From NCBI GenBank assembly GCA_025201765.1, contig MU623351.1, positions 248,001 to 312,000 of the forward strand: a DNA stretch of 64,000 nt, given 5' to 3'. Both the position numbers and the translations under genes were made by a program. Shown in pieces: positions 36,623 through 49,265 of this stretch. The notes beneath the pieces were generated by a model. It ran no database searches, had not been told where the DNA came from, and saw nothing but the letters and a program-made list of their open reading frames with translations. Positions within the stretch are counted from its first letter, which is position 1. Every line of letters starts with the position of its first letter. The stretch comes from Daldinia sp. FL1419 (Eukaryota > Ascomycota > Sordariomycetes > Xylariales > Hypoxylaceae).

Positions 36623-37199
36623 CTAGCTATGTGTTGGATGCTGCGCTGCTGGCCCCTCGATCAGCCCGATGGAAATACCCTTGGTGTTACACTCGTTCCA
36701 GTCCTTAGCGCCAAGATACTTGCGATATAGATCCATCCTATCGCTAGTTAAAAACATGAACCGCCGCAGATGGGTCCAGCCTTGGATGACCTCATTCAGG
36801 CACTCCATCATCCAACGGCCCAGGCCTCTCCCCTGATATTCGGGCAAGACGTATACATCGGTGAGGTATGCAAACGTGACATCGTCGGTCACCACTCTCA
36901 CGAGCCCAACTTGCTTGGGGCTACTTTGTCCTATTCTTGCATAAGTTGAAGCTCCACGCACAGCAGCGTGAAGGGGGCTCACCAGCCATCTCTGAAGTTG
37001 ATTTAGGAAGAACGTATAGTCCCAGACACAAAGAATTATGGAGTGCCTTTTTGATCATATCTCTTGGCAGTCCTTGCGCCCACCACATTACATCCGAGCT
37101 CAGAGTTTCGTTGACTGCATCGATTTGAATAAGCAGTGGTTCCGTTGAGACTAGAAATTCGTCCCTATACCAATCACGAGGTACTGTTTCGAGAACCAT
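36623..37199 (-). CDS. GNAT-family N-acetyltransferase, 174 aa
   Basis: Exons 37199-36983 and 36930-36623 are joined by an intron of 52 nt (GTGAGC...GCAAGAATAG) that splits a Gly codon, giving SEMAGQSSPKQVGLVRVV. The second exon has the GNAT acetyl-CoA signature QGRGLGRWMMECL after the strand FAYLTDVYVLPEY, and ends with a YRKYLGAKDW segment typical of the fungal GNAT group related to bacterial YjcF-like enzymes (assignment by pattern). The substrate is unknown. It lies 21 bp from the TRM7 stop on the other strand, so the two genes are tightly convergent and their 3' UTRs must overlap. Confidence 0.88.
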
Positions 37200-37903
37200 T
37201 TCGAATAGATCGAATTCGGTTAATATACTTATTTGACTCTGTGATCAATACGAAGAATTTTGGTGCTTAGATTTTAATAGTGACCTTGGATTGAGTTGGA
37301 GTTAGTTATGAACTAAAATCCAAGGCCAGGATATATGGATCATAACCCAACACCCCTCTCCACGTGATGATTAATATAAACTAACTTTTTCTCTAAGGAA
37401 CGGCCAATAAATTCGACCAATTATTGATAGTCATAGTCACCTACACGCAGATCAGAACATAAAGCATTCTAATAAGAGTAGACGCATATTTAACGCTTAG
37501 CATCTTGCCTAAAGTAACCAATTATCCACGACTTATTAATAGCTAAAGGGCGGTAATATATAGCAAGTTATTAAAACTGTTATACTAGTTTTAATAATTA
37601 GTATGGTTCATTTGGATTGCAAGGGGATGTGCAAAAGAGATGGTGATCATTTTGCTAGCAATGTATTATAGGGGTGTATGTTACACTAAAACAGCAAAGA
37701 TAGAGGTTGTGGATCGTGGGTAACGTATAAAAAGGGGCAAGTGCTAGACTAACGTCACTCTGGTAAGAAACGGTGAAATTCGGGCATTCTAGTCTTCATG
37801 TTACAATTTCTTACTTTCTGAACTATACAGATCGACGAATATCGAATAATTAATTAGGTATATACCTAACCAAGGTTAATTTCTATCATACTATGGCCAA
37901 CAC
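37200..37903. other. AT-rich intergenic region, 0.7 kb
   Basis: Strongly AT-rich between the GNAT start and the dioxygenase stop, with TTAATAGCT/TTTTAATAATTAG runs around 37530-37610. No gene is seen. Confidence 0.55.
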
Positions 37904-38984
37904 TTAGATCCCGATCGCTCCGGCGTGCTTAGGTTTTGCTTGCGAGTTAAACCCGCCCCATGCGGTGTCTTTCGAGTTCAACCCCCAAGCCGTCGGGCTA
38001 TCATCGTGAACCGTCGTTCGCCTCAAGTCACGCTTGAACTTGCCCTCGAAAGTACCGCTTCCCGCTCGGTGCAACACGCATCGATTGTCCCAGATAACCA
38101 AGTCGCCAGGGTTATCCCACCGCACGCTCGTGGTGTACTTCTTCCGCGTGGCGTGCTGGTTGAGTCGTTGGATCAGGTCCCAAGAATGGGGAATCTCCTT
38201 GCCATTTTCCTCGATATGGTGCAAGTGAGCACCGATCAGCAAGTTCATTCGTCCGCTAGGCTCATGGAGCTGTGCAACCCGGTGGCGTTGCATTGGGGGT
38301 TTGCTTGCGTCGATGTCCGCGAAGAATCCGGGTGATCCGAGCTTTCGCGAATGCGCCATCGAGTGTGCGCCCACGTAGTCGTGGGAAAGGAGTTCCTCCT
38401 TTAGATCTTCAGGAAGTTCCTCAAAAGCCGTTCTCGAGTCGGCAAAGTCCGTGTTGCCGCCGTGTCCCGGAGGGGGGAGCTCGCAGGCGCGTAGAAGGGA
38501 AAACGATGCTCGCCGCGGGTTAAACGTCGAGTCCACGTGGAACAACCCATTGCCCCGATTCGAGTGTGCTCGTGGACTCTCTGGGTCAAGAATTCCGCCA
38601 GTCTCGGCGTCTATATTCCCAGCATCAAATAATTCATAAAGCTCGTACCGGGGTTTCCTCCCTCCCTGAAGATATCGGCGGATATCATCAAGCTCTCCAA
38701 ACCGCTCCGAGAACTTAACGTGAGATAAATCATCCAAACCGGTGTTCCTAAATACACAAAAGCCGTACTACCATGGAGTTATAATCAGTTATGATTTAAT
38801 CAGGAAATATGGCGTTGTGTTAGGCCAGCATTCTATTTACCTTGGCCATGGCGGCAACTATATCAATGAACTGCTCATCGGAGAGATTTTGAAAGTTAAC
38901 TCCGCCAACTTCGGCTCCGAAGGTAGGGTGTATCTCCTTGACCATAATGGTCTTGAAGGGCGAATCTTGAATTAGTCCGGGCAT
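37904..38984 (-). CDS. TauD/TfdA-family 2-oxoglutarate-dependent dioxygenase, 335 aa
   Basis: Exon 1 is 38984-38841 and exon 2 is 38767-37904, with an intron GTAAAT...CCATGGTAG between codons that joins AAMAK to YGFCVFRNTGLDD. The N-terminus (IHPTFGAEVGGVNF) is the family's usual opening. The iron-binding facial triad is visible: His125 and Asp127 in FHVDSTFNP and the distal His at about 281 in CVLHRAG. The 2-oxoglutarate-binding Arg is at about 298 in RDLRRTTV. The closest functional type is the fungal alpha-ketoglutarate-dependent sulfonate or 2,4-D dioxygenase group, which oxidises sulfonates or aryloxyacids; the actual substrate cannot be read from sequence. All catalytic residues are intact. 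It probably acts in the cytosol, as no signal peptide is seen. Confidence 0.92.
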
Positions 38985-41287
38985 GTTGTTACTGCTGTTA
39001 TTGGTTTCACAGTAGGCAATTAGATGGTTTATATCACGGTTATAGTCTTAACTTCCAGTCCAAACGCCGAGTCAAACGAACAATACCGCCACAGGAAATA
39101 CTCTAAACTTATATAATTCTACATTTAACTATGTTAAACATCAACCGAATTAATTACATGCCGAAGCTAGATGACTACCGCGAACAGGGAGCCGTGCGGG
39201 GTATGCAACTGGCGGCAGAATCGCACGGTCTCATGACATCGATATTTAAACCCGAGTCCTCGGATATGCGTATTTGAATCCCGATGGAACAATCTAAATA
39301 GCAGATCAATGTCCAGTTTAAGCGTTAGTCTCAAGCTAAAGGATGACTTCGAGTCGGAGATACCATCGGCAATTACTAAGTTATACCCAGTATTGATAGT
39401 CTACCAAGTTTGGAATAATGTTTCTGCATTAGTTATAACTCCAATTTCTTCAAGTTTATTATATTTATACCGATAAGCAATATCTTCCTGATATTATTTT
39501 AGAGATATGATATGTGTTTAGGCTTTTTGGTATAATTATATAGTACGTATTGTGATAGAGACTATACTACCTATATAAACGTGATATATGCCTGGGAATG
39601 AATTAAAATTCAGTGAAGGTAGGTAATTCCTACCCCAGAAAGATATCCATCAAGTAATATAATAGAATGATATCTCCAAACTATATTATCTACTAATAAC
39701 GGATCCTATAAGCTTTACATACTTTTGATTCCGTTCTCTTAAAGTTTCCGGGGATACATCATAATCTACTGTTTCATGTCAACCGAAGTTAAGGATTTAT
39801 AGATTGCCAACGGTAACTTACCTGGATCGGTTGGTTACCCGGTGCGACGTGAAGCACTATAAGTTGAGTTAAAGCAATATAAATTGAGTTAAGCTTGATT
39901 TAATTGATGGTGCTATATTTACATTCGTCGTAATACATCCATAACACTCCCATACCTACCTACCTATGTCTCTAGGTGGGTAACTTTCAAACCTTTACGT
40001 TACGTTAAACCTTGGTTTCTATATTCCATGGCCTCCTCCTTCGCAATACATAACAGGATAATACTGACACATAGTTTCTCTTTTTGTCACTGCATATAGT
40101 ACATCCATTTTCTGTGAGAGTGTATTGGGTTTCTGGATATTGGTGCCTTAGAGGCCCCAACTCCTCTAATGACGATCATCTCGTCCTACTTGATCCATCC
40201 GGATCACTTCAAACTGAGAAACTTATCTGGTGTCCAGGATCACCGGTAGTGTTGGGAAACAATGAGGCCTGGGCGGCTAATTACCTAACTAATATAAAAA
40301 GGGCCAACATCTATGCCTAGGTATTGCCTGACTTTAATTTGTTGGTTTATGCTATTGCCACCTCAACCTTTGCCCCTGATAGAAACCTGGTTTGTGGCTC
40401 TTATTAGACCCCTCAGGTTTATAATAAAACAAACTTTGCCCCGTTCTAGATGCATAATTAGGATCGCTTATAGTTCGCGAGTCGTACTTACGCTCTAGCG
40501 TTAAACCAAGCCAAAGTTTTGTGATATAAAGTTTTTCTATTTTTATTTTATATGATTCAATATGTGTATCATAGACTTATGATTGACCCTTAAATGACGG
40601 CGGTCCCAAAATTGGCCTTCCTAGTATAAGCCTTGTGGCTGGTTATGCCACAGCACATAAAAGTAGGATCGAAAGGGGCAAAACAGCTTCTTGTGCCCTT
40701 TTAGTCATTCGCTTCTTGAATTGTGTGTCGAATAGTTAGTCGGTTGCTGGGTCGATTTTGAGGAGGTGGCTCTTTCGGTCAGGTTACGGCCTAGCGGTAG
40801 GTAACGAGTAGGTTAGAGGTCTCATGTTCTCTCCCACTGAGCAGGTAGAAGCGAGTTCCATAAGGGAAAAAATCGATTAATTATGGATACGAGGATTCGT
40901 CTTGCCGGTCTCAGCTCATAGTTGTAACCTTACGTAAGATCCACCTTGTGTTTCTATTGCTTTAGGTACCTACCTTACACATGACTATACTCATACCTAC
41001 ATCTAAGAAGCGATACACATTTTCTCATCATATAAGTGAGTATATCCGTGCCATTCTATTAGTTGATCCTCCGTTTTACGGCGATTATAAACCGATTGGC
41101 CGACCATTTTAGCATTGAGATATGTCGAGTCCTCGGCATTTAGCTTCTAAGCCTTCACAACACCATGATGGTGACACCATGACGAATGAGTCAGATTACC
41201 TAGTGTCGCAGCCCTGAGTCCGACCACCGAATCTATTCAAAGCGAGGCTGAGATTTATATTCCGAATAGTTTCTAATCATACAATAC
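38985..41287. other. AT-rich intergenic region, 2.3 kb
   Basis: No gene is seen. Two near-identical copies of a segment ATAARTTGAGTTAA lie at about 39858-39895. TAGGTACCTACCTTA-type words occur near 40965. A GC-richer patch at about 39160-39260 shows no open frame of use. Confidence 0.5.
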
Positions 41288-42472
41288 TTAGAGTATAGTA
41301 ATCAGTAATAGAACCAACCCACAGATCGTAGGCAACACTCTTGGCCTATCTGAAGGAGCCATATTTTTCTTATTCTCATTATTATTCCCTGCATTGCCAT
41401 CCCCATCGCCTCCCTTGTCTTCATCGTTGGTACCTGCCGCATTGGTAGGGTGCGCATCTGCACTCGCGACTGTCACAATATCCTCACGTCCATCATGCGT
41501 CCACGTGTACACCGCTCCACTAACAGGGCTAGTGATACTTCCAGCAATGTTGGACAACGTCGCTGTTCCATTAGGCGGGAAGTTTCCAGGCTCGTAAAAA
41601 ACCGCAGAGTCATCTCCGCCAGGTGGCGTATACCCGAGCATACTGGCGCAGGGAAAAGCCTTCATGTACTCAGCACACATCGGCCAGTTCTCATCGCCGG
41701 CCACAAGAGCTTGGTAAGCGTCATCTATGCCGAGGAGAGACGGATCGGTATCGGGACATATTTGCGAAAAGCTTAATTACGTTAGTCCATAACTTTTCGT
41801 TCACTCGTTTGTAGTCGCGGTTGCGCCAAATCCGGTCAGCTCGGATCAGGGTAGGAGATAGTCAATACTTACGCCGAGAGCATACCACTTTGAGCACAGC
41901 AGATACATGCGAGAGGAAAATTCTCGGAGTCCTCACTTGAACCCAGTTGACCAGCAATTTCCGTGCCATTAGCTCCACAAGTCTCGAGTTCGGCGGAAGT
42001 CGTGGATAACGAAACGAGAAGCTTGCCGAGGCTGCAGGAACATGAACCAGGTGCGTTATCGGGAGGTGGGTAGAATGGGATTTTCTCCAATTCAGGGTTT
42101 AAACAGTAATTCCCTAGATCACCAACAGTTTGTTGGTATTCGCAACTGTACACCTATGATATCCTCTTAGCTTCAATTAACACTTCTAAGTAGTGAACAC
42201 CAACAAACCTGATTCCAGCAGTGTGCGCCAGCACAGTCTATCTGATTTTGTGTAGTTACGCAATGGCAGACGTTGATACAGTCTATATTCTGCCCCTTGC
42301 ATCTATTGGTCACGCAATCGGACAACCATTCATCTGCTTCTGCATAGCATTGTCCCAAGCCTATCGGGTCAACACAAGATTCCGAATCGAAATAACCAAT
42401 AGCTTCTGCTGATACTGTGGCCGCAGTCAGGGCGGTAGCAAATAGAAACGATGACGGCGATAAACGGAACAT
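41288..42472 (-). CDS. Secreted Cys-rich GPI-anchored protein, 342 aa
   Basis: Exons 42472-42209, 42153-41873 and 41771-41288. Junctions are CWNQ/VYSCEY (GTTTGT...ATCATAG, between codons) and MLSA/FSQICPD (GTAAGT...CGTAATTAAG, splitting Ala). The signal peptide is about 22 residues (FLFATALTAATVSA). The first 200 residues contain more than 20 Cys, including CHC, CSCS and CICC clusters, in two Cys-rich stretches. A middle region has GNFPPNGTATLSN and WTHDGREDIVTV. Then comes an Asp/Gly/Asn-rich low-complexity stretch and a terminal hydrophobic segment (PTICGLVLLLITIL) expected to be a GPI signal. The protein should be displayed at the cell surface or wall. It is not the classical eight-Cys CFEM pattern as far as I can see, and no catalytic domain is recognised. 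Confidence 0.82.
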
Positions 42473-44766
42473 CTTATCTCTGGTTCCAGCTCTTGGGCGA
42501 AGATATTACAATAATTATCACAATGCAGAGAGAAAATACATCGGTGTAATTCATCTCTTATTTGAATGCCCCCTTCCGTTTATTCCCTCGCCTGCCTGTC
42601 GCCCACCAACTGACCGATCCACTGCGGCTGAAGAAGGGGAGCATTAGTCCTGGCCGCCGAGGTCCGTAGCTTCCATTAACGGCCTACTAACATGCTGCCA
42701 AGCACATTCCCCGGACGCCTTTTCCGCTGGCTACTGGCTCTGGTCAAAGCTTGTAAGGGCTCAAATCAGTAGAAACCTGAATAACTTGGCTACTTAGACT
42801 TCCATTCTGCCCTGCCCAGACACTACCGCGTAGACGGCGACATTCAACTAACCTAGACGCCGTACCTAATGAAGGTTACTACAGGCTTGAGCCGAGGTTC
42901 GTTACCCTACGCGTCCACTTAAATATGGTGATAATCTTATCCCCGATAAGAGTTCTTGAACCCTCTAATTTCAAACTCCTCGCCTTCATAAACCATGTAG
43001 GGCTTCATTCATGAGGCGCTGCTGAACACCTCTTTTACGGTACGCCCCGCGTACGGTCGCTACCTATAATTGACATTATAATTTGGATTTTATCATCCTC
43101 TTCTGTATATTACCTAGCCATTGGACGAATTGTTTCAATCCCCCATCCGAACCCCCCGGGGTCATTCGTTTTAGCTTCTGTTCTTTAATTTACTAAAGGA
43201 GGTAGTGACCACGCCCAATCTATTAACGGGATGGTCCGAGTTGAAGTATAGCGCACAGCCCCGAGAGGCACAGTTTACAGGATATAAAGTCAACTAGATC
43301 AGGTGACTATACCCATTTACTGAGTTAGGGGGTTCGGAGCCCGAATTGCTCTATTTAGTAAGTGCTGCAAGTCCAACCGGTCGAAATCCGATGCTTTCCT
43401 CCGTTCGATATCCGGAAGCCGACGGTGCAACACTCCACGGGCCGGCGTCACATGTAAGTTTCCTGGTACATGGGGATTTCCTAAGCGGAGATAGCGTAAG
43501 GCGGGCTGAAATGGGTGGGTGGTACGAAGACTAAAGGGAGTTTATATTAGTTTGCGTTATCTTAGGTTTATGGTTGCATTGGGCGGGACCGATTGGACCT
43601 GTCAGAGGCCGTAAAGGAGGTCAAGATGCAGACAAAATGCAGGTCGCGACGAACCTACTTAATAAATCTCAGCCACACATGCGCATAAGCTCACTTGATT
43701 CCTTTGAACACTTTCCGGATACACTTAGGTCAATCTTAGATAGGTACGTATTCAATTTATGTAAACTTCTTTAGTGCATCTCTGGCTTCCCCGGTCTTTC
43801 GCAAATGGAGTTTGATGACCCCGGATGTTCCCGTGAGGCATGGTAATAAGAGTAATATATAACCAAAGCACCTAACACTCTTACGGATTTATTCATTGTA
43901 ATTCAATATACAATTATGGCGCTTTTTTTTTCCAACGGCCTAATCTACCATCCGATTTTATGGTTCCCCCGGCTCAATCGGCGAGGCTCCTACCCCGGCA
44001 CGTCAACAACGTGGTTTACAGCCAAGCCAAGCACATAACTACCTATCTTCCATTATAGCGTTTAGTAAGCTTATCTGCGCAGGTATTCGGAACGAAAGCG
44101 AAATCGTAACCAAACAAAAAAAAAAAAAAAAAAAAAGAACCAAAAACAAGTAATATGCAGGCTTTCAATAAGGGGTTCTTCAGATTTTATACGTCAGTCG
44201 ATATCCTTTCCTCAAAGGATGTGGCATTATTAGTACCTAGGCAGATAGGAAGTCTAAAAAGCCTAGCTAATAAATCCATATCAACCCCCAAATAAGGATT
44301 CCAAAGAAGGTAATAGGTCAGGTGTAGCATGTGCCGCGACCTTATTTCACAGTCACCTTGCTTTACTAGTCGACCCGATTTGCCGGTACAAAGAACGTGC
44401 AGGTGTTCAATATGTAAATAATTTAATCTACCCATCCCACAATACAACGTACCTCCCATGTGGAAGCGGCTCAGCCGTCGGTAGGGCTGGTATGGTAGGT
44501 AACTCCCAGCCCTAAGGAAGATGCCGTAGCATTGCATATCAAGCCTTTTTCGGAACATCCGTCGCGTCCCAGGTCTTTATTCGTCACCATGCATGCGGCT
44601 CAGTGCCGGCCAGTTGAGTACCGCACGGCATTCAATCGGCAACCGATATTAAGGATTCCCATGATCCCGAGCACATGTCGATCGAGCTAGCAGAGGGGGG
44701 AGGGAGGAGTAACTTTCCATATAGGGACATGTTTTCAACTGCGTGTCCACGTGCAATTCAACGGAA
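42473..44766. other. Divergent intergenic region, 2.3 kb
   Basis: Between the GPI-protein gene (minus) and the small three-exon gene (plus). It carries an A run of 21 at 44116-44136 and a T run near 43924. No gene with family features is seen; the frames at 43346 and 43574 are short and unsupported. Confidence 0.5.
44116..44136 (+). repeat. Poly-A tract, 21 nt
   Basis: An uninterrupted run of A in intergenic DNA, preceded by CAAAC and followed by GAACCAAAAACAAG. No target-site duplication or upstream retroposed sequence was recognised, so a retroposon tail is not supported. Confidence 0.9.
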
Positions 44767-45463
44767 ATGGCGATGGCGCAGATTGACTCAACTTTATTAA
44801 TGTGGGATTCTCATTATGACCTCAATCCCCAGTTATACACCAAATCCACTGAGCGAGCTGATAGGTACGTGTACGACCATCACGAGAGGGTCACCGAGCT
44901 GAGGCGGTTGATTACGCCGTTGATGGAAATAGTGGCACGTACGAAGATGATAATAAGCGTCGAAGATAGGAGAGGCGTGGTATGGCAGGTATATCATTCT
45001 ATATGACCCGGGAATGAAGTCAAAGGTGAAGTGTAGACAACCAGTGTGTTCATCATCAGTCTCATCATCATCATCATCATCATCACCAATAGCAACAACC
45101 TCTCATCGACACCAAAACGAAGAATCCATTTAACAAATCTTGAAAACATGACTTTTGGAGACGTTTCAGGTGGATCATCGGGTAGGTCCAAAGCAATACA
45201 ACGACGAACGGTTCAGAAGACGGAAAACTAACCATAGCAAAGGCAACAATGGCCACGCTAAGAAACCCCCTCAGGGAGATAAGACGAAGTCTAAGGTATG
45301 TGTATTCGTCTAATACAGATCCTACTTCAAAATTAACAAGAGCCAGGACCCAAACAAGGACCAAACCCAAAACCAGGGTGGCTCATCAGGTCAGGGAGGT
45401 GGCTCAGGGGCGTACGTGTCGCCACCAGACTTCTTCTCCTTCAACGATCCAAACGGCAAATAG
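44767..45463 (+). CDS. Small hydrophilic protein of unknown function, three exons, 156 aa
   Basis: Exons 44767-44988, 45170-45295 and 45341-45463 form one frame, with all junctions between codons. Intron 1 is 181 nt (GTATAT...GACGTTTCAG) and contains a CAT repeat; intron 2 is 45 nt (GTATGT...AAAATTAACAAG). The N-terminal 74 residues look helical and charged (RADRYVYDHHERVTELRRLI). The middle is Lys/Arg/Asn-rich (DERFRRRKTNHSKGNNGHAKK). The end is a Gly/Ser/Gln low-complexity stretch closing with YVSPPDFFSFNDPNGK. I recognise no family. The three exons were found by following splice signals; the continuous frame across two introns and ordinary composition are the support. No signal peptide or membrane segment. 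Confidence 0.58.
45063..45083 (+). repeat. (CAT)7 microsatellite
   Basis: Seven CAT units inside intron 1 of the small gene at 44767, with further CATCAT units just upstream. Confidence 0.9.
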
Positions 45464-48103
45464 AGACTTGATGGAAATAATGACTCGAACGATTTTTTAA
45501 GGGCTAGGAAATAGGCAAGGATAGGGGACTGGATAAGGGATAGGGGATAGGACATTCAGCCATTATTTTTCTTGCCATCCGTTCTAGACGAACGTTGAAA
45601 TGATTTCACCAATTCAGTATAGAATAACCACAATAGACCTTTTTCCCGGGAAACATACATGGTCTCAATCTATAAGGTGACTTATATCACATATAAGAAG
45701 GACAGCGCGTAGTATAGGAGAGCTAAGATATTATTTGATAGTGATGATATCGGTCCACATATAAATAACCCCTGATAAAGAGTGCTGAGCATCGGAAAGC
45801 CGCGAATAATTCGCTGGTCGCCGACTCGATATATGGAACCTGGCTTTCTCATTGGCTATAATAGTATATTAAAAATCAAGTATACTAGTTATATTCTACT
45901 CGCGAACGAACGCCTAAACCCTCATCGAAAATATGACCCTTTACCTAATGCAGAGTATCATAGTCTGTTATGTAGGATCATGCAGGATTAGGTCATTAAT
46001 CCAAATAAGTATAAGACATATCATTCCTAAGAATATGATCATGGTAGAATAATACATAAGAGTATAAACTAAACAACTTTCTTTAGTATTCGCTAGAAGG
46101 AGTTCCGACGATATCTTTTCTTCCCCTATTCGTGTCACTCCTTTACTATTTAGCCATTCACCTATTCCATCAATTATACTTAGCAATTAGTTAATAATAA
46201 TGGTTCATAATATCCCAAGACTGCATAACATCGGTCAGGCTAGAAGCTTATAGATTACAAATCCTGTTTTATACAGCATTCCTTTTGATTTATATTGACC
46301 CTAGCCAAGGTTTTTCCATGTATACCTACGTAGTTAGGCGAAGACCAAAATTCGCTGGTGCACGATACGCTATCATATCGATACTTGGCTTGAAACCCGA
46401 TGCATTCTATCCTTTACCTAAGATCTGACTGAAACATTCTATACCCGTTAATACAGAAGGATGAATCTAGCCGCCAGAGTACGTATCTACCACTTGCCAT
46501 AACACCTACGAAAGAACGTATACTCGGTGTCTATGCGAATCTTGGGCATCAATGATCTTGGAAGTTTCTGTTTTCCCTTTCTTAGGTGGCCATTGAGACG
46601 ATACAACTTTATTTATGCAAATAGCTAAATCAAGTTATGTGGCAGAGTTGTCTTTCATGCTAATCTCCAACTTGCCTGCTACAACACCAATTAGGAAACC
46701 AGTACTTGTCTTCGATCTCGAGCTTAGACACCAGTTTTCTTGCACCCCACGGGAGGTTAAAATTTTATTTATACAACCTCAGCACCAACCAAATGCACAA
46801 GCAAGCAGATTCTACAGCCACCTATCCGTACCTATCTAGTCGAATCTCCTGATTAATTAACAACAACATGACGACATGGAAACGTGTTAGCAATTGATCC
46901 GACGTCCGATCCGTTAGGCAGACAGAAATCTCAGAGATACGCGTCATAAAAGGGGTTTGGAGGAGGAAAAAAAAGGCACCAGCGCAAAGGAAACGTATTG
47001 AATCCGAATATGCAACGTGTCCATGCAAGACTTGGGGTTTGAGATTTATTTAATAGCCCATAATGGCCTCATATGATTTCATCATACATACTATTAGATT
47101 CTAGATTTTTTTATCCCAGGTTTGCCCAAAAAGAAAAAGTTTGACGATACCCTGCCTTACCAAGTCAGTCGCATGTAAGTCAACTGCAATACTTGAGAGA
47201 GTACTAAGGTTACTATGTACACCCGGAGGTGGATCGAACCGAATACCTAGAGTTATGCGGTTGAAAACGGTCTAACCTAGGAGTTAGCTTAGAGAGTTCA
47301 TGGGCTAATAATAGTTAGTTAACGATAGTGGTAAACTTCCAGTGACAACTCCGCTATTCAACACCCCCCCGCCCCCATAACCCCTCCAAAACCCTACTCG
47401 GTCTAGCTCCCCGCAAAAAGAACCCCCGCGCAACTAAATAAGGCACCAATGCTTACCTCCTCCATACCTTCCTTGTAGGTAGTGAGGTATCATCCTAGGT
47501 ACCTCTCCCATGCTACTTCCTCCTTCAGGTGATTACTCTGCGCTGCTTGTGACATCTGGCGGGGGTCATTTGCCGTGATCTCTCTCAGTCGTCATTTACC
47601 GGTCTTAGCTACTTGCTAGCTTAAACTTACTCGCATTTATAACTTACATTCGCATTCGGCATCCCACATTCTTCCCGTATCCTGAGATTCCAGGATCTTG
47701 AATTTTTTCCAGGTTTAAGTTCGAAGTTGCCTTGGTAGGTAGGTCAAACGCACATCGCCAAATATTCGCGAATACCTACATAATCTACCGTATTTCCCCT
47801 TCTCTTCGGGCATCTCCCCCATCTCCCCCCTCTCCCCAAGACGTCTTTGGAGATACTCGGATTTCTTTCTTTGTTTTTTTCGGCCCTTCTTTCCGATATA
47901 TGACCTACGTCGACGTACTCTTTTTAGTCAGACGGATTGTGTCTCCTACCTAATACGAAAAACCCGATTACAACTTAAACTTCATTTCGGTCTCGACCTG
48001 GACTAATCCCTCGTAGCCTCGAGCCGAAGGGACAAAAAGCGGACGGATACAATATCTTAGTCACTTATTATATCTTACACATCCGCGTGGGACTTCAGTC
48101 ATC
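45464..48103. other. Intergenic, 2.6 kb, no gene seen
   Basis: AT-rich to about 47300, then increasingly C/T-rich (47340-47850, with a C8 run and CTCCCC runs), which suits the promoter and 5' leader of the TB2/DP1/HVA22 gene. Repeated GGATAGGG-like units lie at about 45518-45552. The frames here are short and unsupported. Confidence 0.5.
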
Positions 48104-49265
48104 ATGTTCGACATTATTCCGAAGCTTCTCTCGTATGTCCGATGTTTCCCAAATCCCTTGTACGCAGTGTAAGACGTCGTCGCTAACCCTTGATGCCTAA
48201 CCCGACAACAGCTCTATAGCTTCTTTCCTCTTTCCCCTCTTCGCTTCTTACAAAGCACTCAAGACCTCCGACCCCGCACAGTTGACGCCATGGCTTATGT
48301 ACTGGTCTGTCCTTTCCTGTGCTCTTCTCGTCGAGTCCTGGCTTGAGTTCATCCTCTACTGGGTTCCCTTCTACTCGTACATGCGTCTCTTTTTCCTACT
48401 TTACCTCGTCCTTCCCCAGACCCAGGGAGCCCGCATGCTCTACGAGACGTACCTCCACCCATACCTCGAAGAGAATGAGGCTGCTATCGAGGAGTTCATT
48501 GCCAGCTCCCACGACAGGCTAAAGGCTGCGGGTATAGCTTACCTGAAGCGCGCTATTGACCTGCTCCGCACCCAAGTCCTCGGTATGCCACCGCAGGAAG
48601 TAGAGCCGGAAGAAACGAGGGCTGCAGCGGCACCACAAGGATATACACAGGCGTTGCTTGCTAGGTTTAGCATGCCAGCTACTCGGTGGGCTGCCAATAA
48701 CACCACCACCACAGGGCAGGATTTCTTTAACCTACTGGCCAACGCTGTCGGCGCCGCTGCCGGGGCTAGAACCCCTGGCGGCTCAACGGTGCCAGCTAAG
48801 GCCGATCCCCTGTCTGCTGCAAATCTGATCCCCGGTAACTTCGGTGGTGCAGAGGAGAAGGTGGCTTTCATTACTGCGCAGCGGGAGAAACTGGCACTTA
48901 TGATGGGTGCGCTGGATAAGGAAGCTAGGCAGCTACAGATGTCCGAGGAGGAGCGCAGGAGAGCAGAGCAGGCGGGGAGAGTCGCTAGCATGAGCCTAGA
49001 CGGGCCAGACGGGGGTTCACGACCCCCGAGCGGTCACAGTGTCTGGAGTGGGCTAAGCAAGAGTCGAAGTGAAGTCGACTTCGAGAAGATCGACGCCGAA
49101 AGCGGCGCCGAGGACGACAATAACCTCCGTAGAAGGGCTCCTGCGGGTGATGAACACGCAGCCGCCGCGAGGAACGGCTGGAGCTTCCTTGGCTGGGGCA
49201 CCGTTGGCACTGGAGAGCCGAGCGGCCAGCCGGACGCCGGACACAGTTCCGGAGTCCAGAAGTAA
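48104..49265 (+). CDS. TB2/DP1/HVA22-family ER membrane-shaping protein, 360 aa
   Basis: Exon 1 is 48104-48132, only 29 nt (MFDIIPKLL plus part of a Ser codon). Exon 2 is 48212-49265, after a 79-nt intron (GTATGT...CAACAG). The joined N-terminus MFDIIPKLLSSIASFLFPLFASYKALKTSDPAQLTPWLMYW is the family signature. It is followed by two hairpin-like hydrophobic regions (VLSCALLVESWLEF and LFFLLYLVLPQTQGA) and the amphipathic helix (YLHPYLEENEAAIEEF). Relatives (yeast Yop1, plant HVA22, REEP) curve ER tubules. Unlike Yop1 (180 aa) this protein has a C-terminal tail of about 220 residues, Ala/Gly-rich with a charged coiled-coil-like stretch (KEARQLQMSEEERRRAEQAG), a common form in moulds. The stop codon lies inside an AAGTAAGTG sequence that also looks like a splice donor. 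Confidence 0.92.

Noticed and set aside
38272..38639. Plus-strand frames over the dioxygenase gene
   Set aside because: Antisense shadows; the minus strand carries the complete iron-binding triad.
40084..40498. Two frames of 60-78 codons at 40084 and 40313
   Set aside because: Start on non-ATG codons or lie in AT-rich spacer, with no motif or splice continuation.
44116..44136. A21 run as the tail of a retroposon
   Set aside because: No reverse-transcriptase or gene-derived sequence upstream and no target-site duplication could be seen.
47225..47305. A GGTTCGATCC-like box on the minus strand suggesting a tRNA
   Set aside because: The flanking bases do not form the T stem, no matching A box or acceptor stem could be folded.
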